Notes: generated from the sequence alone by a model not told the origin. Shown: positions 25,758 through 34,723, counted from the stretch's first letter. The stretch: 64,000 nt of DNA from Proteiniclasticum sediminis (GCF_018128025.1 NZ_JAGSCS010000001.1:239322-303321); one strand, 5' to 3'. Translations and numbers: made by a program.

Positions 25758-26210
25758 CTACTTCCCCACCATCTCGGAAATCTTTCGAACGATCTGCACC
25801 GCCATCTCTTCGGAGCGTACCATCATAAAAATGGTGTTGTCTCCGGCGATGGTCCCCGCGATTTCCGCCAGATCCAGCTGATCGATGGCTTCTGCCGCTG
25901 TGGACGCCGCCGCCGTGATGGTGCGTACCACCACCATCTTGTCGATGTTCTCCACGGACAGGATGGTGTGGGAAAGCAGGGTCACCAGCTTTCCGATGGT
26001 GTCCTTGTTCTCTTCCTTGTTGGCCACATACTTGTACCGGCCACTGGAACTTAAGACTTTGATGAGCTGCAGATTCTTGATGTCCCGGGAAACCGTGGCC
26101 TGGGTGACGTTGAACCCTTCTGCACGCAGTTCTTGAGCCAGTTCCTCCTGGGTTTCAATGTCTTTACGGGCGATGATTTCCAGCATTTTGCTTCGTCGGT
26201 CGATTTTCAA
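25758..26210 (-). CDS. argR: Arginine repressor ArgR/AhrC
   Basis: A 150-residue hexameric regulator that represses arginine synthesis and in Bacillus activates catabolism. The N-terminal winged helix contains ETQEELAQELRAEGFNVTQ and ATVSRDIKNL; the C-terminal oligomerisation domain has GTIAGDNTIF, where the second Asp of the common GDDT motif is Asn, a variant frequent in Clostridia as far as I recall. The start is TTG at 26210, one base after the nadK stop and behind GGGGGA. Placement between nadK and recN is conserved in Firmicutes. Confidence 0.94.
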   Translation of the reverse strand: MKIDRRSKMLEIIARKDIETQEELAQELRAEGFNVTQATVSRDIKNLQLIKVLSSSGRYKYVANKEENKDTIGKLVTLLSHTILSVENIDKMVVVRTITAAASTAAEAIDQLDLAEIAGTIAGDNTIFMMVRSEEMAVQIVRKISEMVGK

Positions 26211-26211
26211 C

Positions 26212-27048
26212 TTATTCCCCCCTTTGAATATTCATAGCTTTATTAATCATTTTTTTGCGCAGGACGTCATAATAGTCGTAATCGTCCAGACGCAGGATTT
26301 TGCAGGACATGGGTGCTTTCCGGATGGCGATGGTGGTATCTTCCGTGATCTTCAGATTCTCCTGGCCATCCACGGAAAGGAAGTAGTTTTCATTGCTTTT
26401 GCCGATCTTGATCCGGATCTCCTGGCTGCTGCTGACGATGAGATTCCGGATGCCGAAGGTGTGGGGCGAGATGGCGGTGATGCCCATGGCCTCCACCGTG
26501 GGCGACATGATGGAGCCTCCGGCGGAGAGATTGTACGCCGTGGATCCCGTGGGTGTGGTGATGATGATGCCGTCCCCCCGGTAACTGTTGGCAAAATCCT
26601 TGTCCACATAGAGCTCGAAATAGATGATGTTGCCCAAGGCACCTTTATGGACCACCACGTCGTTCAGCGCCGTGTAAACCTTGGGGTCTTCTTCGCATTC
26701 CACCCGGGCTTCCAGCATCATCCGGTCCTCGATGACGAAATGACCGGCCTCCACCTTTGTCAAGGCCTCTTTCAGGCCCTCCAGATCTGTCCCCGTGAGG
26801 AACCCCAGATAGCCGATGTTGATCCCTAAAAGGGGCACCTGGCAGCCATAGGAGAGACGCGCCGCTGAAAGGAGCGTGCCGTCCCCGCCGAGAACCAGGA
26901 GGAGATCCAGACCTTCTACGTCCTCTTTCCGGGAAACTTGAGAAACGGCAGCGTCCGGCAGAGCCTCCCGAAGGCGGCTCAGGGTTTCTTCCCGGTATTC
27001 CCCCGTGGGGTCCTTTTTTTCATTGCTGTAAATGCCAATCCGATTCAT
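26212..27048 (-). CDS. nadK: NAD kinase
   Basis: A 278-residue kinase making NADP from NAD and ATP. The GGDGTLL motif sits in VLGGDGTLLSAARL near residue 57, followed by NIGYLGFLTG, the NDVV motif (TALNDVVVHKG), and the glycine-rich TTPTGSTAYNLSAGGSIMSP. The order and spacing match bacterial and archaeal NadK. ATG at 27048 follows AAGGAGGGGGAACC. The tlyA stop lies 19 bases upstream. Confidence 0.95.
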   Translation of the reverse strand: MNRIGIYSNEKKDPTGEYREETLSRLREALPDAAVSQVSRKEDVEGLDLLLVLGGDGTLLSAARLSYGCQVPLLGINIGYLGFLTGTDLEGLKEALTKVEAGHFVIEDRMMLEARVECEEDPKVYTALNDVVVHKGALGNIIYFELYVDKDFANSYRGDGIIITTPTGSTAYNLSAGGSIMSPTVEAMGITAISPHTFGIRNLIVSSSQEIRIKIGKSNENYFLSVDGQENLKITEDTTIAIRKAPMSCKILRLDDYDYYDVLRKKMINKAMNIQRGE

Positions 27049-27067
27049 GGTTCCCCCTCCTTGCTGC

Positions 27068-27871
27068 TTACAGGGCATGGGCTTCATCCAGCACGTCCTG
27101 GATGCGTTGGCTGAGGTTCAAAGGCATATCCTTCGGCTGCTTTCCGAAGTAGACGAGAAACTCCACGTTCCCCTCAGGCCCCTTGATGGGGGAAAAGTCC
27201 AGCCCATAGATGACGAGCCCGCTCTTCGTCAGAAAGTCCGTGATGGTGAGGAGCACCTCTTCATGGGTGGACCGTTTCTTCACGACGCCTTTCTTCTCCA
27301 CCTTCTCCCGTCCCGCTTCAAACTGCGGCTTGATGAGGGCCACCATCTCCCCGTCTTCCCCCATGAGGTTCATGGCGGGGGGGATGATCTTCATGATGGA
27401 GATAAAGGAGACATCCGTGGCGGCAAAATCGATGACGTCGGGGATGTCTTCCCGGGTGGCGTAGCGGAAGTTCATCCGCTCCAGACAGACCACCCGAGGA
27501 TCCGTCCGAAGCTTCCAGGCAAACTGCCCGTAGCCCACATCCACAGCAAAGACTTTTGCTGCACCGCTCTGGAGCATTACATCGGTGAACCCTCCTGTGG
27601 AGGCGCCGATGTCGAGACAGGTTTTCCCCTTCAAATTGATGGCAAAGGCCTTCACGGCCTTGTCCAGCTTATACCCGCCCCGGGAAACAAAGGGCATTTT
27701 TTCGCCCCGGTCCGTGATGTCGGCGCTGCGAAGATACTTGGTTCCGGGCTTGTCGGCCTTCTGGCCGTCCACATAAATTTTCCCCGCCATGATCTGCGTC
27801 CGGGCTTTTTCCCGGGATTCATAGAATCCCTGTTCCACCAGGAGCACATCCAGCCGTTCCTTGTCACTCAT
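27068..27871 (-). CDS. tlyA: TlyA-family rRNA 2'-O-methyltransferase
   Basis: A 267-residue protein with an N-terminal S4 RNA-binding domain (ERLDVLLVEQGFYESREKAR) and an FtsJ-like SAM methyltransferase domain from about residue 60 (CLDIGASTGGFTDVMLQSGA, then AVDVGYGQFAW). In Mycobacterium TlyA methylates 16S C1409 and 23S C1920 and confers capreomycin sensitivity; the shorter Firmicutes forms may do only the 23S site. The catalytic pattern Lys-Asp-Lys is present (TDVSFISI, LIKPQFEAG). ATG at 27871 overlaps the dxs end by 8 bases. Confidence 0.92.
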   Translation of the reverse strand: MSDKERLDVLLVEQGFYESREKARTQIMAGKIYVDGQKADKPGTKYLRSADITDRGEKMPFVSRGGYKLDKAVKAFAINLKGKTCLDIGASTGGFTDVMLQSGAAKVFAVDVGYGQFAWKLRTDPRVVCLERMNFRYATREDIPDVIDFAATDVSFISIMKIIPPAMNLMGEDGEMVALIKPQFEAGREKVEKKGVVKKRSTHEEVLLTITDFLTKSGLVIYGLDFSPIKGPEGNVEFLVYFGKQPKDMPLNLSQRIQDVLDEAHAL

Positions 27872-29738
27872 TCTTTTCACCTGCAAATTTCCGGATCCGG
27901 GCGGTGATGGTCTCCAGCCCCAGCCCGTATTTCTCGTAAAGTTTTTCCACACTGCCCTGGACCACAAAGGTGTCCCTAAAGCCCAAGGGCAGGATGCGTC
28001 CGGCTTTTTTGTGCCCGGCGGCCGCTTCCAGCACCATGCTGCCAAAGCCCCCATGGAGAAGATTGTCCTCCAGGGTCACGATGCATTTTCCCGCCTCCAG
28101 ATGCTGAAGAATCAGCGCCTCGTCCACGGGTTTGATGAAGCAGCCATTGACCAGACCAAAGCTCAGCCCTTCTGCCTGGAGCCGCTGGATGATTTTTAGT
28201 CCCTTCTGAACCATTTTTCCTGTGGCGTAGAGATAGCCGTCTTTTCCTTCGGCCAGCACCTCAAACTTCCCCGGGGTGAAGGTCTTCAGCGGGGGCAGAT
28301 CAAAATCCTCCGGATCCCCGCCCCGGGGATAGCGGATGGCCAAGGGTCCCGGAAAGGTTTCGGAGTAGTAGAGCATGTATTTCAGCTCATCCAGACTTTT
28401 CGGCGCCATGACCGTGAGATTCGGGATGGGGGTCAGGAAGGAGAGGTCGAGGATGCCCTGGTGGGTTTCCCCGTCATCGCCCACCAGCCCCGCCCGGTCG
28501 ATGCACAGCGTCACGGGGAGCTTCTGGATGCAGAGGTCATGGACCACCTGGTCGAAGGCCCGCTGCAGGAAGGTGGAATAAAGGGCCACATAGGGCTTCA
28601 TTCCGCCCACGGCGAGACCTGCCGCCAGGGTCACCGCATGCTGCTCGGCAATGCCCACGTCAAAGAGACGCTTGGGGTAGAGCTCCTTGAAGCCCGTGAG
28701 CCCCGTGCCGTCCGGCATGGCGGCCACCACGGCCACAATGTCCCGGTTGTTTTTCGCCATCTCCATGAGGGTGGTGCCGAAAACCTTGGAGTAGGTGGTT
28801 TTTCCCTGGGCTTTGGCTTTGCCGTTATCCGTGTTGAAGGGCGGCACCCCGTGGAACATCTCCGGATGCTGCTCGCTGCGGACATAGCCCTTCCCTTTTT
28901 TCGTGATGACATGGACGAGCTTGGGCCCCTTCATATCCCGGGCCACCTTCAGCACCTTGGACATCTCCTTGATGTTGTGGCCGTCCACGGGACCCAGATA
29001 GGTGAGCCCCATGTTTTCGAAGAGCATGCCGGGCAGGAGCATGGACTTGATGCCGTCCTTGACCTTGTCCACGGATTTGTTGATGCTTTTCCCGAGGGGC
29101 ATGCGGTCCAGGAGCTCCTGGACTTCCTTCTTGGCCCGCTCATAGCCGGGATCCCCCCGGAACTGGCTAAGATAGGTGCTGATGCCGCCCACATTCCGGG
29201 AGATGCTCATCTGGTTGTCGTTGAGGACGATGATGAGGTCGGTCTTTTTGTCCCCCACATCGTTTAAGGCCTCCATGGCCATGCCCCCGGTGAGGGCGCC
29301 GTCCCCGATGACGGCGATGACCTGGAAATCCTCTTCCTTCAAATCCCGGGCCCGGGCAATGCCTAAGGCCGCGCTGATGGACGTGGAGGAATGGCCCGTG
29401 TCAAAAATGTCATAGCGGCTTTCCTCCCGCTTGGGGAATCCGCTGAGCCCTTCAAACTGGCGCAGGGTGCCAAAGGCATCCTTGCGTCCCGTGAGGATTT
29501 TATGGACATAGGACTGGTGTCCCACATCGTAGATGATCTTGTCTTTTTCCAGATCGAACACGTTAAAAAGACTCACCGTGAGTTCCACCACGCCCAGATT
29601 GGGCGCCAGATGGCCGCCGGTCTTCGACACGGACTCCACGAGGAAGCTCCGGATCTCCTCCGACAGCATATACAGCTCCTCCAGGGACAAAGCTTTAATG
29701 TCCTCTGGGGCCTTGAACCCATCCTTCAGTATTCCCAC
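27864..29738 (-). CDS. dxs: 1-deoxy-D-xylulose-5-phosphate synthase
   Basis: A 624-residue thiamine-diphosphate enzyme joining pyruvate and glyceraldehyde 3-phosphate, the entry step of the non-mevalonate pathway. The thiamine-binding motif GDGALTGGMAMEALNDVG lies near residue 150, the conserved His motifs are GHSSTSISAALG and PEMFHGVPPFN, and the catalytic Glu is in DVGIAEQHAVTLAAG. The start is GTG at 29738 behind AGGAGGGAAAGAA, which overlaps the ispA stop; longer reading runs into ispA without a site. Next to ispA and tlyA it forms the usual clostridial block. Confidence 0.95.
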   Translation of the reverse strand: MGILKDGFKAPEDIKALSLEELYMLSEEIRSFLVESVSKTGGHLAPNLGVVELTVSLFNVFDLEKDKIIYDVGHQSYVHKILTGRKDAFGTLRQFEGLSGFPKREESRYDIFDTGHSSTSISAALGIARARDLKEEDFQVIAVIGDGALTGGMAMEALNDVGDKKTDLIIVLNDNQMSISRNVGGISTYLSQFRGDPGYERAKKEVQELLDRMPLGKSINKSVDKVKDGIKSMLLPGMLFENMGLTYLGPVDGHNIKEMSKVLKVARDMKGPKLVHVITKKGKGYVRSEQHPEMFHGVPPFNTDNGKAKAQGKTTYSKVFGTTLMEMAKNNRDIVAVVAAMPDGTGLTGFKELYPKRLFDVGIAEQHAVTLAAGLAVGGMKPYVALYSTFLQRAFDQVVHDLCIQKLPVTLCIDRAGLVGDDGETHQGILDLSFLTPIPNLTVMAPKSLDELKYMLYYSETFPGPLAIRYPRGGDPEDFDLPPLKTFTPGKFEVLAEGKDGYLYATGKMVQKGLKIIQRLQAEGLSFGLVNGCFIKPVDEALILQHLEAGKCIVTLEDNLLHGGFGSMVLEAAAGHKKAGRILPLGFRDTFVVQGSVEKLYEKYGLGLETITARIRKFAGEKNE

Positions 29739-29749
29739 TTCTTTCCCTC

Positions 29750-30610
29750 CTAATAACTTCTCTCCATGAGGGTTTTGGCAAGGTCGGCAAGGATCTGGGT
29801 ATCCCGGGGAATCCCCGCCAGAATGTCTAAGCATTCCAGGGTGGCCTCCCGGGCCATTTCCTTGCTCTTCTCGATTCCAAAAAGCTCCACGTAGGTGGTT
29901 TTTCCGGATTTTTCATCCTTCCCGATGCTCTTGCCCAGGACTTCCGCCGTGGCGGTCTTGTCCAGGATGTCATCCTGAATCTGGAACGCCAGTCCCAGTT
30001 TCAGCCCAAAGGCCTGAAATTTCGCGGTTTCCTCCGGGTCAGCCCCGAAATAGATCGCCGGCGCCGTAATGGCCGCCGCAATGAGTTTTCCGGTCTTTTC
30101 CCGGTGGCAGGCCATGAGTTCCTCATAGCTTGCCCGGCGGGTCTCATGCTCCAGATCCATGACCTGGCCCAGGATCATCCCCTCCCGGCCGGCGGAGCGG
30201 CTGATGTGTAGGGCAGCTGCGGCGCCCCGGGGGCCCTTCGCTGCATAGGTTTCCAAAAGGACATTCATGGCTTCGTTGAGGAGGGCGTCCCCGGCAAGGA
30301 TCGCCAGAGCCTCCCCGAAGACTTTGTGACTGGTGGGTTTACCCCGGCGCAGATCATCATTATCCATGGCCGGCAGATCGTCATGGATGAGGGAGTAGGT
30401 ATGGATCATCTCCAGGGCCAGGGCCATGGGGAGGATCTCTTCAGGGTCCTCATCATAGATCTTCGCCATGACCAGGGCCAGCGCCGGACGCAGGCGCTTT
30501 CCGCCCAGGTTCATGCTGTAGGCCATGGCCTCATGGATTCTATTGTCCGGCAAATTCTGAAAGTAATTCAGAATAGCACCATCGATGATGGTTTTCATTT
30601 CTTTCAGCAT
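29750..30610 (-). CDS. ispA: Polyprenyl (farnesyl) diphosphate synthase
   Basis: A 286-residue trans-prenyltransferase that condenses DMAPP with IPP to geranyl and farnesyl diphosphate. It shows NLGGKRLRPAL, the first Asp-rich motif LIHDDLPAMDNDDLRRG (two residues between Asp pairs as in bacterial farnesyl synthases) and the second, FQIQDDILD. Product length is inferred as C15 from family and context only. ATG at 30610 immediately follows the xseB stop, with GGAG eight bases upstream. The operon with xseAB and dxs is conserved. Confidence 0.94.
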   Translation of the reverse strand: MLKEMKTIIDGAILNYFQNLPDNRIHEAMAYSMNLGGKRLRPALALVMAKIYDEDPEEILPMALALEMIHTYSLIHDDLPAMDNDDLRRGKPTSHKVFGEALAILAGDALLNEAMNVLLETYAAKGPRGAAAALHISRSAGREGMILGQVMDLEHETRRASYEELMACHREKTGKLIAAAITAPAIYFGADPEETAKFQAFGLKLGLAFQIQDDILDKTATAEVLGKSIGKDEKSGKTTYVELFGIEKSKEMAREATLECLDILAGIPRDTQILADLAKTLMERSY

Positions 30611-30814
30611 CTAAAACTCCACTTCTTTCTCATCGTCCATGATTTTTACTTTTTCTTCCGCCTTCGCCAGAATCGCCTGCAGTTCCTTGGTCAGGGCAAC
30701 CCCTTCCTCATACTTGAGCATGGCGTCCTCCAGGGAGATGTCCCCGGTTTCCAGGGCGGCGAGGATCTCTTCCAGTTTATTCATCAGTTCCTGATATCCG
30801 GTTTTCTTTTTCAT
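30611..30814 (-). CDS. xseB: Exodeoxyribonuclease VII small subunit
   Basis: A 67-residue helical protein with the family pattern YQELMNKLEEILAALETGDI followed by SLEDAMLKYEEG. XseB binds several copies per XseA in the exonuclease VII complex that degrades single-stranded DNA to oligonucleotides. ATG at 30814 follows GGAGGTG and lies inside the xseA end, a 38-base overlap in another frame. Confidence 0.93.
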   Translation of the reverse strand: MKKKTGYQELMNKLEEILAALETGDISLEDAMLKYEEGVALTKELQAILAKAEEKVKIMDDEKEVEF

Positions 30815-32009
30815 CGGTTCTTCGCACCTCCACAGTTCGTTGACCATCGCGCAATCGGATGGTGAGGATCTTGGCCTGGTCCAGCTGGGTTACGCTTCGG
30901 AGAAGCTCCCCGCTTTCCCCGTACACCAGGGCGTAGCCCTTATCGAGAATCTTCAGGGGACTGTGGGCCTGGAGAAGATTCCATGCCCCTAAAAGCTCCG
31001 ACCGGCTCTTCTCGATCCGGCGCTGAAGGATCTGATCCAGCTTTTCCCTGCTTTCCTCCACTTGGCGGAAACTTTGGGCCAGCATCATTTTAGGACTGTT
31101 TTTCGCCAACAGCTCCGCTCTGCCCTGGAGCTGAGCCTGGAGCACACGGATCTTTCCGGTGTAGAGCCCCTGCAGATGCTGGGTTCGGGCACGGAGGGCC
31201 CGCTGCATTTCCTCCAGGGCGGGGATTGCCACCTCCGCAGCCTGGGAAGGGGTGGCCAGCCGGCGATCGGCGACGAAATCGGCGATGGTGAAGTCCACTT
31301 CATGGCCGATGCCCGTGATCACCGGCACCGGGCTTTTCCGGATGGCATAGGCCAGATCCAGATCATTGAAGGCCGCCAAGTCTTCCATGGCTCCGCCGCC
31401 CCGGGCGAGAATGACAAGATCGATGTCCTTCCGGCTCCGAAGGCGTTCCAGGGCGTTTACCAGGCTCTTCCGGGCCTCTTCCCCCTGGACCAGGGTGGGA
31501 TAGATGACGAGGGATACTCCGGGATTGCGCCGAGAGGCCACGTTCATGATATCCCGAATGGCTGCCCCCGTGGGGGACGTGACCACGGCAATCTTTTCCG
31601 GATAGGGCGGAAGGGGCCGCTTGATGTCTTCGTCAAACAGCCCTTCCTTCATCAGTCTTGCCTTGTTCCGCTCAAATTCCTGATAGATTTCCCCTAGGCC
31701 CACTTCCTCCATGGACTGGGCATAGAGCTGATAGCTGCCTTCTTTGGCATATACACTGACCCGGCCGCGGACCACGACTTTCATCCCGTCCTTGGGTACC
31801 ATTTTCAGGCGTTCGGCATCGCTGCGGAACATGACGGCGTTGATCTTCGCATTCTCATCCTTCAGGGAAAAATAGAGGTGGCCGGAGCTGTGAGCTTTGA
31901 AGTTCGACAGCTCCCCCAGCACCGTGAGGTTATTGAGAATGAAGTCATTGTCGAGGCTTCGCTTAATATAGGCATTGAGGTCGGTGACACTCATGGTTTT
32001 CAGTTTCAT
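30777..32009 (-). CDS. xseA: Exodeoxyribonuclease VII large subunit
   Basis: A 410-residue nuclease subunit. The N-terminal OB fold covers residues 1-100 (LTVLGELSNFKAHSSGHLYF, SLKDENAKINAVMF), and the catalytic domain contains VVTSPTGAAIRDI, LARGGGAMEDLAAFND, and GIGHEVDFTIADFVADRRL with the conserved Gly-His-Glu and Asp. The C-terminal coiled coil binds XseB. ATG at 32009 is ten bases after the folD stop. Confidence 0.95.
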   Translation of the reverse strand: MKLKTMSVTDLNAYIKRSLDNDFILNNLTVLGELSNFKAHSSGHLYFSLKDENAKINAVMFRSDAERLKMVPKDGMKVVVRGRVSVYAKEGSYQLYAQSMEEVGLGEIYQEFERNKARLMKEGLFDEDIKRPLPPYPEKIAVVTSPTGAAIRDIMNVASRRNPGVSLVIYPTLVQGEEARKSLVNALERLRSRKDIDLVILARGGGAMEDLAAFNDLDLAYAIRKSPVPVITGIGHEVDFTIADFVADRRLATPSQAAEVAIPALEEMQRALRARTQHLQGLYTGKIRVLQAQLQGRAELLAKNSPKMMLAQSFRQVEESREKLDQILQRRIEKSRSELLGAWNLLQAHSPLKILDKGYALVYGESGELLRSVTQLDQAKILTIRLRDGQRTVEVRRTDEKENRISGTDE

Positions 32010-32019
32010 GGTCTAGCTC

Positions 32020-32886
32020 CTATCTGCGGGGGACGGCTGGGGTACTCGCCTCAAAGAGATCCGTCAGCGTACGCATGAGGATCGTGGTGGTGAGGGTTCC
32101 CACCCCTCCCGGGACCTTGGTGGCCCAAGAGGTCACCGGGAGCACCGAGGTAAGATCACAGTCACCGGTGATCTGGCCCTCCAGTTCCGAGGTTCCCACA
32201 TCGATGACCACGGCGCCTGGACCCACATATTCTTTGGTGATCATGAGGGGGCGTCCCATGGCGGAGATGAGAATTTCGCCGGTTCTTGCCACAGCGGGAA
32301 GATCCGCTGTACGGGAGTGGCACACGGTCACCGTGGCCTGTTCCCGGAGAAGCAGCTGAATGAGGGGTTTTCCCACGATGTTGCTTCTTCCGATGATCAC
32401 CGCATGGCGGCCTTTCAGGTCGCCCAGCACCGCTTTAAGGATCTCCACCACGCTCATGGGCGTGCAGGGGGCGATGCCTTCTTTGGGCGTCGAGGCCAGC
32501 AGCCCGATGTTCAGGGGATGGATGCCGTCGATGTCCTTCTTCGGGTCAATGGCTTCCGCAATGCGCTGGGCATCCATGGTTTTGGGCAAAGGAAAGAGGA
32601 CCATGATGCCATGGACCTTATCATCGTCATTGAGGGCCTGGAGGGTTTCGAGGAGCTCCTCCTCGCTGGCGTCACCGCCTAAGGTTATCTTCAGCATGGT
32701 ACCGCCCAGGGCTTCCAGGGTTCGTTTCTGCATGTCGAGATAGTAGACTGAGCCAGGATCCTCACCCACCAGCACCGTAGCCAGGGTGGGGGTTCCTTTT
32801 CCGGCAATGCGTGCGCTTTCAATGCGCTGTCGGAGCTTTTCCTTCTCCGCTTTGGCGATGGCCGCCACATTGATGATTTCTCCCAT
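32020..32886 (-). CDS. folD: FolD, methylenetetrahydrofolate dehydrogenase/cyclohydrolase, atypical active site
   Basis: A 288-residue FolD, normally interconverting methylene-, methenyl- and formyl-tetrahydrofolate. NADP-site motifs are intact (VIIGRSNIVGKPL, VPGGVGTLTT) and so is Asp120 in KKDIDGIHPLN. Aligned without gaps to E. coli FolD (Y50, K54, Q98, D121), the catalytic Lys becomes Gln53 (YYLDMQK; a Lys follows one residue later) and the Gln of VQLPLP becomes Leu97 (MVLFPLP). Loss of cyclohydrolase activity is therefore possible, with FchA needed elsewhere. ATG at 32886 follows AAGGAGGAGTT. It lies between nusB and xseA, the usual place. Confidence 0.92.
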   Translation of the reverse strand: MGEIINVAAIAKAEKEKLRQRIESARIAGKGTPTLATVLVGEDPGSVYYLDMQKRTLEALGGTMLKITLGGDASEEELLETLQALNDDDKVHGIMVLFPLPKTMDAQRIAEAIDPKKDIDGIHPLNIGLLASTPKEGIAPCTPMSVVEILKAVLGDLKGRHAVIIGRSNIVGKPLIQLLLREQATVTVCHSRTADLPAVARTGEILISAMGRPLMITKEYVGPGAVVIDVGTSELEGQITGDCDLTSVLPVTSWATKVPGGVGTLTTTILMRTLTDLFEASTPAVPRR

Positions 32887-32919
32887 AACTCCTCCTTCTC
32901 CCGACACCGTCGGTGAGCC

Positions 32920-33387
32920 TTATTCGCTGAGGGTGTCTGAAACGGATGAGGACTCGTCCTCTTGAGGGGCAGGTTCCTCATTGTGCTTGCTGATCTTGTC
33001 CAGTACCCCGTTGATGAAGGGGGCTGCGGACTCCTCTGAATACTTTTTCCCCAGATCCACCGCTTCGGTGATGGACACCTTGGGGGGAATATCCTCCATG
33101 TGGAGGAGTTCATAGGTGGCAAGGCGAAGGATACTGAGGTTAATTCGGGACAGACGCTGGATCTTCCAGCCCACCAGGTACTTCTCAATGAGGGCATCCA
33201 GTTCCTCTTTCTTCTCCTCGACGCCGGCCAGAACGGTTTCCAGGTACACCAGGTCCACCTGGTCCATGGTGGTTTCCTCGCTGGTCTCAAAGTAGTCGGC
33301 GATGGTTTCCTTCACGTCGCGTTCGTTCATCGTATTTTGGTATAAGAGCTCCATGGCGATTTCTCGCGTTCGTTTTCTTGTATTCAT
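32920..33387 (-). CDS. nusB: Transcription antitermination factor NusB
   Basis: A 155-residue all-helical protein that binds boxA RNA with NusE (S10) in rRNA antitermination. The N-terminus RKRTREIAMELLYQ and the motifs LSRINLSILRLATYELL and PPKVSITEAVDLGKKYS followed by FINGVLDKI are diagnostic. The last 20 residues are an acidic tail beyond the normal fold. ATG at 33387 follows AGGAGG at fifteen bases. The asp23 terminator lies 42-68 bases upstream; the operon promoter was not identified. Confidence 0.95.
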   Translation of the reverse strand: MNTRKRTREIAMELLYQNTMNERDVKETIADYFETSEETTMDQVDLVYLETVLAGVEEKKEELDALIEKYLVGWKIQRLSRINLSILRLATYELLHMEDIPPKVSITEAVDLGKKYSEESAAPFINGVLDKISKHNEEPAPQEDESSSVSDTLSE

Positions 33388-33425
33388 AAGGGCAAAGCCC
33401 CTCCTTGCTCGGTTATTTGGTTCAC

Positions 33426-33455
33426 TGCAAAAAACCCTCTGTCGGTCAGAGGGTT
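33426..33455 (-). terminator. Intrinsic terminator after asp23
   Basis: AACCCTCTG and CAGAGGGTT form a perfect stem with a 5-base loop, followed by TTTTTTGC on the minus strand. It sits between asp23 and nusB; partial readthrough may feed the nusB operon. Confidence 0.85.
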
Positions 33456-33460
33456 CCCGT

Positions 33461-33847
33461 TTACTTATCCTTTGTCTCTTTTTCCTTGTCCTTCACATGG
33501 ACATTGCTGACCATGACGTTGACGGCGGAAACTTTCAGTCCGGTGATGGTCTCCACGGTTTCCTTGACATTCTTTTGAGCCTGGCTGACCACTTCCGGGA
33601 TTTTATAGCCATACTCCACGCTGACCACCATGTCGATGATCGCATCATTTTCGCCTACGGTGACCTTGACGCCCTTGGTCACATTTCGTTTTCCCGTGAC
33701 CACCTGGGTGATCCCTCCGGTCAGGGTCGGATGGAGTCCCTGGATCCCCTGGACCTCGCTGGCCGCAATGCCGGCGATGACGCCCACCACGTCCTCGGAG
33801 ATTTTTACCACTCCGTATCCCTGGGATTTCTTCATATTCTCGCTCAT
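33461..33847 (-). CDS. Asp23/Gls24-family envelope stress protein
   Basis: A 128-residue Asp23-domain protein: VVKISEDVVGVIAGIAASEVQG at the start, then a repeat of alternating hydrophobic strands (VKVTVGENDAIIDMVVSVEYG) and QKNVKETVETITGLKVSAVNV at the end. Members are cytoplasmic or membrane-associated proteins linked to cell-envelope homeostasis. ATG at 33847 follows GAGGAGGACAAGAA. It has its own promoter and terminator, so it is a single-gene unit between efp and nusB, as often in Clostridia. Confidence 0.92.
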   Translation of the reverse strand: MSENMKKSQGYGVVKISEDVVGVIAGIAASEVQGIQGLHPTLTGGITQVVTGKRNVTKGVKVTVGENDAIIDMVVSVEYGYKIPEVVSQAQKNVKETVETITGLKVSAVNVMVSNVHVKDKEKETKDK

Positions 33848-33886
33848 TTCTTGTCCTCCTCGATCCTCAAGGTCTTATTTGGAATT

Positions 33887-33915
33887 ATTATACCAAATTG
33901 ACCCTTTTTAAGCAA
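33887..33915 (-). promoter_or_regulatory. asp23 promoter
   Basis: TTGCTT (33910-33915), 17-base spacer and TATAAT (33887-33892) with the TGG extension on the minus strand, about 40 bases before the ATG. Confidence 0.75.
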
Positions 33916-33985
33916 TGAAATGGGGAGATTTCCCGCTCCCCTCAAGGGCTGAAACCTTGTGGCCGAAGCCGTAATCGCTCCCTGG

Positions 33986-34015
33986 ATAAAAAAAGGCCCG
34001 GAATTCTCCAGGCCT
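33986..34015 (-). terminator. Intrinsic terminator after efp
   Basis: AGGCCTGG and CCGGGCCT pair (one G-U) around GAATTC-like loop bases, followed by seven T on the minus strand. Confidence 0.8.
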
Positions 34016-34027
34016 GGTTTGCAGAAA

Positions 34028-34585
34028 TTATACTCTTTCCATGTACTCGCCGGTACGGGTGTCCACACGGATGGCATCGCCTTCGTTGATGAAGAAGGGA
34101 ACCATAACCTGAGCCCCAGTTTCCACGATGGCAGGCTTCAGGGCGTTGGTCGCCGTGTTCCCCTTCACCCCGGGTTCGGTCTGGGTGATGGTGAGCTCTA
34201 CGAAGTTCGGAGCTTCCACGGAGAAGGCTTCTCCCTTGTAGAACTTGATGACGGCGAAGTTGTTTTCCTTCAGGAACTTGATGGCTTCTTCCACTTTTTC
34301 ATAGTTCAGGGGAATCTGCTCGAAGGTCTCCTGATCCATGAAGTAGTAGAGCTCTCCGTCGTTGTACAGGTACTGCATCTCCTTGCGCTCGATGACCGCT
34401 TCCAGGAGCTTGGTGGTGGGATTGAATGTGGTTTCTGTGGTTCCGCCGGAGATGACGTTACGAAGCTTGGTTCGAACGAAAGCCGCGCCCTTGCCGGGTT
34501 TGACGTGCAGGAACTCCAGGACGACAAAAACGTTGCCGTCGTGTTCGAATGTGACACCTTTTCTCAATTCACTTGCTGAAATCAT
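34028..34585 (-). CDS. efp: Translation elongation factor P
   Basis: A 185-residue three-domain factor that relieves ribosome stalling at proline runs. The tip residue is Lys32 in [16 protein letters not shown], which in other bacteria is modified; PGKG fits unmodified or 5-aminopentanol-type Firmicutes EF-P, but the modifying genes are not here. The middle and C-terminal OB domains end in [17 protein letters not shown], the family signature. ATG at 34585 follows TTGGAGGTAGAGAA. A clear promoter lies 139 bases upstream, leaving a long 5' leader with a hairpin. Confidence 0.97.
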   Translation of the reverse strand: MISASELRKGVTFEHDGNVFVVLEFLHVKPGKGAAFVRTKLRNVISGGTTETTFNPTTKLLEAVIERKEMQYLYNDGELYYFMDQETFEQIPLNYEKVEEAIKFLKENNFAVIKFYKGEAFSVEAPNFVELTITQTEPGVKGNTATNALKPAIVETGAQVMVPFFINEGDAIRVDTRTGEYMERV

Positions 34586-34623
34586 TTCTCTACCTCCAAA
34601 ATTTACCCCCATACGTCGAGATG

Positions 34624-34642
34624 GAAGACAGTTTCTGTCTTC
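34624..34642 (-). promoter_or_regulatory. Hairpin in efp 5' leader
   Basis: GAAGACAG and CTGTCTTC form a perfect 8-base stem with a 3-base loop, about 40 bases before the efp start. It has no T-run, so it is not a terminator. Confidence 0.45.
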
Positions 34643-34723
34643 CCTCCAAAAACACAAAAGGATGGTTTCCTTCCCAAGGGGGGATTCCTTCTGCGTCAAT
34701 CTATGTCGTAATTTACCAAGGAT

